Below are positions 61,827 through 64,000 of a DNA stretch of 64,000 nucleotides, in pieces; the stretch's first letter is position 1; every line of letters starts with the position of its first letter. Location: assembly GCA_017411805.1 (NCBI GenBank), contig JAFQPI010000019.1, positions 1-64,000 of the forward strand. The letters are read 5' to 3'. The position numbers and the translations under genes were made by a program. The notes under the pieces were generated by a model. The model was not told the origin of the DNA and made no database searches. It saw nothing but the letters and a program-made list of their open reading frames with translations. Source of the DNA: Clostridia bacterium (GTDB lineage Bacteria > Bacillota > Clostridia > Oscillospirales > CAG-272).

Positions 61827-63248
61827 ATGTCGGGAACACTTTTAAAAGCCAAATACACCCTTATCGGCGACCGCGCATTTTATAAGCGCGTCATCGCGAT
61901 ACTCATTCCTATCGTAATTCAGAACACCTTCACCAACGCCGTCAGCTTTGTCGACAACATAATGATCGGACGCATCGGAGAAATTGAGATGTCGGCTGTT
62001 GCAACGGTCAATCAGCTTCTCTTTGTATTCAACCTCTGCATATTCGGCGGTCTTTCGGGTATCGGAATCTTTACAGCTCAGTTTGCGGGAGCAAAGGATT
62101 CCGCGGGCGTACGCCGCACCGTCAGAGCGAAGAATTATCTTGCCCTCGCAATGCTCGCGATCGGTATTACCGTTTTTCTCGCCTTCCCCGAGACGCTTAT
62201 CAAGCTCTATATTGCCGAAGATACCAAACCCGAAGTTGCAGAGCTGATGATGGGCCACGCGCTCGACTATATCTACATAATGCTTATCGGCCTTGCGCCG
62301 TTTGCGATATCCCAGGTCTACGGTTCAACTCTCCGCGAAGAGGGTGAGACCAAGCTTCCAATGATCGGCGGAGTAGTCGCAATTCTCGTCAATCTCGTAC
62401 TCAACTATATTCTTATCTTCGGCAACGAGGGCAAGCTTCCCTTCATCACCTTTGCTCCCATGGGAGTTGCGGGTGCGGCAATTGCGACCGTTGTTTCGCG
62501 CTACGTCGAAATGCTGCTGCTCGTTATCATCACCCACACAAGAAAGAATAAATATCCTTCCTTCGTCGGCGTTTACCGCACCGCGAAGATCCCGCTTCCT
62601 CTCTGTAAGGATATGATAATCAAGGGCTCTCCCCTGCTTATCAATGAATTCCTTTGGTCATTCGGTCAGGCAATACTACTTCAGTGCTATTCCGTACGTG
62701 GACTCGAATGCGTAGCCGCCGCGAACATTTCATCCACGGTCCTCAATCTCTTCAACGTCGTTTGCTTCTCGATGGGTAGTGCGATCGCCATCATCCTCGG
62801 TCAGCATCTCGGTGCGGATGAGGTAGAAGAAGCAAAATCCTCAGTCTGGAAGCTCTTTGCTCTTTCTATTGCCTCCTGCCTCTTTATGAGCACCGCTCTT
62901 GCGCTCTGCTCGAAGCTCATCCCCTCCTTCTACGACGCAAGCGAATATACAAGGGATCTTGCGGGATCGATGCTCTTTATCGTTGCCTGCACGATGCCGA
63001 TCTTCGCCTTTGCTCACGCGGTATATTTTACACTGCGGTCGGGAGGTAAAACACTTCTTACCTTCATCTTCGACTGCGGATTTACCTGGGGAGTTACTAT
63101 TCCCTTTGCATACATCACAGCGCATCATACGTCAATGGGTATCATCCCCCTCTACCTCTGTGTCCAGTTGCTTGACCTGACGAAATGCATCGTCGGCTAC
63201 TTCCTTATCAAGAAGGGTATCTGGATCAACAGAATTATTTCCGATTGA
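61827..63248 (+). CDS. MATE family efflux transporter
   Basis: 473 residues from the ATG at 61827, after GGAGAAACAAT. Twelve hydrophobic segments in two homologous halves; family landmarks PIVIQNTFTNAVSFVDNIMIGRIGE, VYGSTLREEGETKLPM and FSFGQAILLQ-like sequence (WSFGQAILLQCYSVRG). MATE proteins export drugs or metabolites in exchange for Na+ or H+. Monocistronic. Confidence 0.93.
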   Translation: MSGTLLKAKYTLIGDRAFYKRVIAILIPIVIQNTFTNAVSFVDNIMIGRIGEIEMSAVATVNQLLFVFNLCIFGGLSGIGIFTAQFAGAKDSAGVRRTVRAKNYLALAMLAIGITVFLAFPETLIKLYIAEDTKPEVAELMMGHALDYIYIMLIGLAPFAISQVYGSTLREEGETKLPMIGGVVAILVNLVLNYILIFGNEGKLPFITFAPMGVAGAAIATVVSRYVEMLLLVIITHTRKNKYPSFVGVYRTAKIPLPLCKDMIIKGSPLLINEFLWSFGQAILLQCYSVRGLECVAAANISSTVLNLFNVVCFSMGSAIAIILGQHLGADEVEEAKSSVWKLFALSIASCLFMSTALALCSKLIPSFYDASEYTRDLAGSMLFIVACTMPIFAFAHAVYFTLRSGGKTLLTFIFDCGFTWGVTIPFAYITAHHTSMGIIPLYLCVQLLDLTKCIVGYFLIKKGIWINRIISD

Positions 63249-63252
63249 TCAT

Positions 63253-63282
63253 AATACCTCGGCAAAAGCCGAGGTATTTTTT
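63253..63282 (+). terminator. MATE gene terminator
   Basis: AATACCTCGGC / GCCGAGGTATT 11-bp stem with AAAA loop, T6. Confidence 0.92.
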
Positions 63283-63303
63283 GGCTAAAACTGATAAAAA
63301 CGC

Positions 63304-63332
63304 TTGATTTAAAGAGAATATTATGCTATAAT
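63304..63332 (+). promoter_or_regulatory. Promoter of the last Gfo/Idh/MocA gene
   Basis: TTGATT (63304-63309), 17 bp, TATAAT (63327-63332), extended -10 TGC. Confidence 0.75.
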
Positions 63333-63372
63333 TAAGTTAATATATTTTATATTCCGAAAGGAGCCAAACATC

Positions 63373-64000
63373 ATGGTTATTGCTGTTATCGGCTGCGGCA
63401 GAATTGCCCAGAACGCACATTTTCCCGCGCTATCGAAGGTCGAGGGACTTCGCATCAAGTACGCATGCGACCTCATCATCGAAAAGGCGCAGGCAATGAA
63501 GGAAAAATACGAAATGGTTGAGAATGTTATCACAGACTATAAGATCGCCCTCGCCGACCCAGAGGTCGAGGCTGTATTCGTTCTCACTCCCAACTTCGCG
63601 CACTACACCGTAACTATGGACGCTCTTCGCGCAGACAAGCACGTCTTCTGCGAGAAGCCCGTAACAGTCAACTATGCTCTCTCCAAGGAGATGGCAGACG
63701 AGGCAAACGCACGCGGCAAGATCCTCAATATAGGCGTCTGCAACCGCTATCATAAATCTGTCGAAATGCTAAGAGAGATGAACGAGCGCGGTGAATTCGG
63801 CAATATTTACCACGTTTACTGCTCCTTCCGCTCTCACCGCTCCATTCCCGGACTCGGCGGCGCATTCACAACAAAGGCTGAGTCGGGCGGCGGCGTTCTC
63901 ATCGACTGGGGCGTTCACTTCTTTGATCTCATCCTTTATATCCTCGGCGCTCCCGAGCTCAAGACCCTCACCTGCAACTCTTACAACGAGATGGCAAAGG
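63373..64000 (+). CDS. Gfo/Idh/MocA family oxidoreductase (truncated by window end)
   Basis: First 209 codons only; the frame is open at the window end. Start ATG at 63373 after GAAAGGAGCCAAACATC. Rossmann motif VIGCGRIAQNAHFPAL, then VLTPNFAHYTVTMDALRADKHVFCEKPVTVN with the canonical EKP catalytic Lys, and SGGGVLIDWGVHFFDLILYILG of the substrate domain. An NAD(P)-dependent sugar dehydrogenase or related enzyme; distinct from the paralogue at 50341, which has an altered EKP motif. Confidence 0.92.
   Translation, partial: MVIAVIGCGRIAQNAHFPALSKVEGLRIKYACDLIIEKAQAMKEKYEMVENVITDYKIALADPEVEAVFVLTPNFAHYTVTMDALRADKHVFCEKPVTVNYALSKEMADEANARGKILNIGVCNRYHKSVEMLREMNERGEFGNIYHVYCSFRSHRSIPGLGGAFTTKAESGGGVLIDWGVHFFDLILYILGAPELKTLTCNSYNEMAK

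Overview
The window looks like a spore-forming, Gram-positive Clostridia-type chromosome of medium GC content, probably an uncultured gut or anaerobic member; I cannot name a genus from sequence alone. Reasons: an alpha/beta-type small acid-soluble spore protein gene, many lipoproteins with short acidic or Ser/Thr-rich linkers, strong GGAGG ribosome sites, near-consensus TTGACA-17-TATAAT promoters, the DUF512 radical-SAM/der/obgE neighbourhood, and a rubredoxin-flavin reductase typical of strict anaerobes. No rRNA, tRNA, CRISPR array, prophage or transposase gene was found.

Layout. 1-8310: a palindromic repeat at the edge, a duplicated-domain lipoprotein, a ClC-type channel/antiporter, then a minus-strand run (TIM-barrel epimerase, radical SAM, histidine phosphatase, phosphopantetheinyl transferase, spore protein, LicD). 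8458-11568: an orphan solute-binding lipoprotein and tyrS, each behind a nearly identical promoter and separated by a 170-nt highly structured element. 11569-12867: an array of about nine small palindromes, a small membrane protein and a probable type I toxin-antitoxin locus with a 29-residue membrane peptide. 12875-22019 (minus): an SGNH hydrolase, then a putative seven-gene operon: RDD protein, Ugp-type ABC importer (ATPase, two permeases, binding protein), a staphylococcal-nuclease-like lipoprotein and an OB-fold lipoprotein. The importer plus nuclease suggests scavenging of extracellular nucleic acid (inference).

22166-28328: an FAD oxidoreductase, a zinc-ribbon membrane protein, a lipoprotein with the signature motifs of GT80 sialyltransferases, and an unknown lipoprotein. 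28373-36767: a complete aromatic amino acid operon (pheA-aroB-aroC-aroE/K fusion-aroQ-aroA-tyrA-aroF) that makes phenylpyruvate and 4-hydroxyphenylpyruvate from PEP and erythrose-4-phosphate. It is preceded by a 26-codon leader peptide with a Phe-Tyr-Tyr-Tyr-Phe run and a terminator, i.e. ribosome-mediated attenuation.

36770-40655: MBL hydrolase, purine nucleoside phosphorylase/laccase-domain protein, a secreted repeat protein with a C-terminal anchor, and an OGG-type glycosylase. 40690-53259: a long plus-strand gene train (DUF6062, mnmM, VanY-like peptidase, DUF512 radical SAM, lipoprotein, der, YwaF-like, obgE, ppa, Gfo/Idh/MocA oxidoreductase, DUF4886 lipoprotein). 53260-64000: GC-rich palindromic repeats, pepD, tepA, an ECF sigma/membrane anti-sigma pair behind a leader hairpin, a DUF1287 protein, the remnant of a second cysteine desulfidase gene next to a 333-bp fold-back element, the intact desulfidase gene, a double-rubredoxin flavoprotein, a MATE exporter, and the start of another Gfo/Idh/MocA gene cut by the window end.
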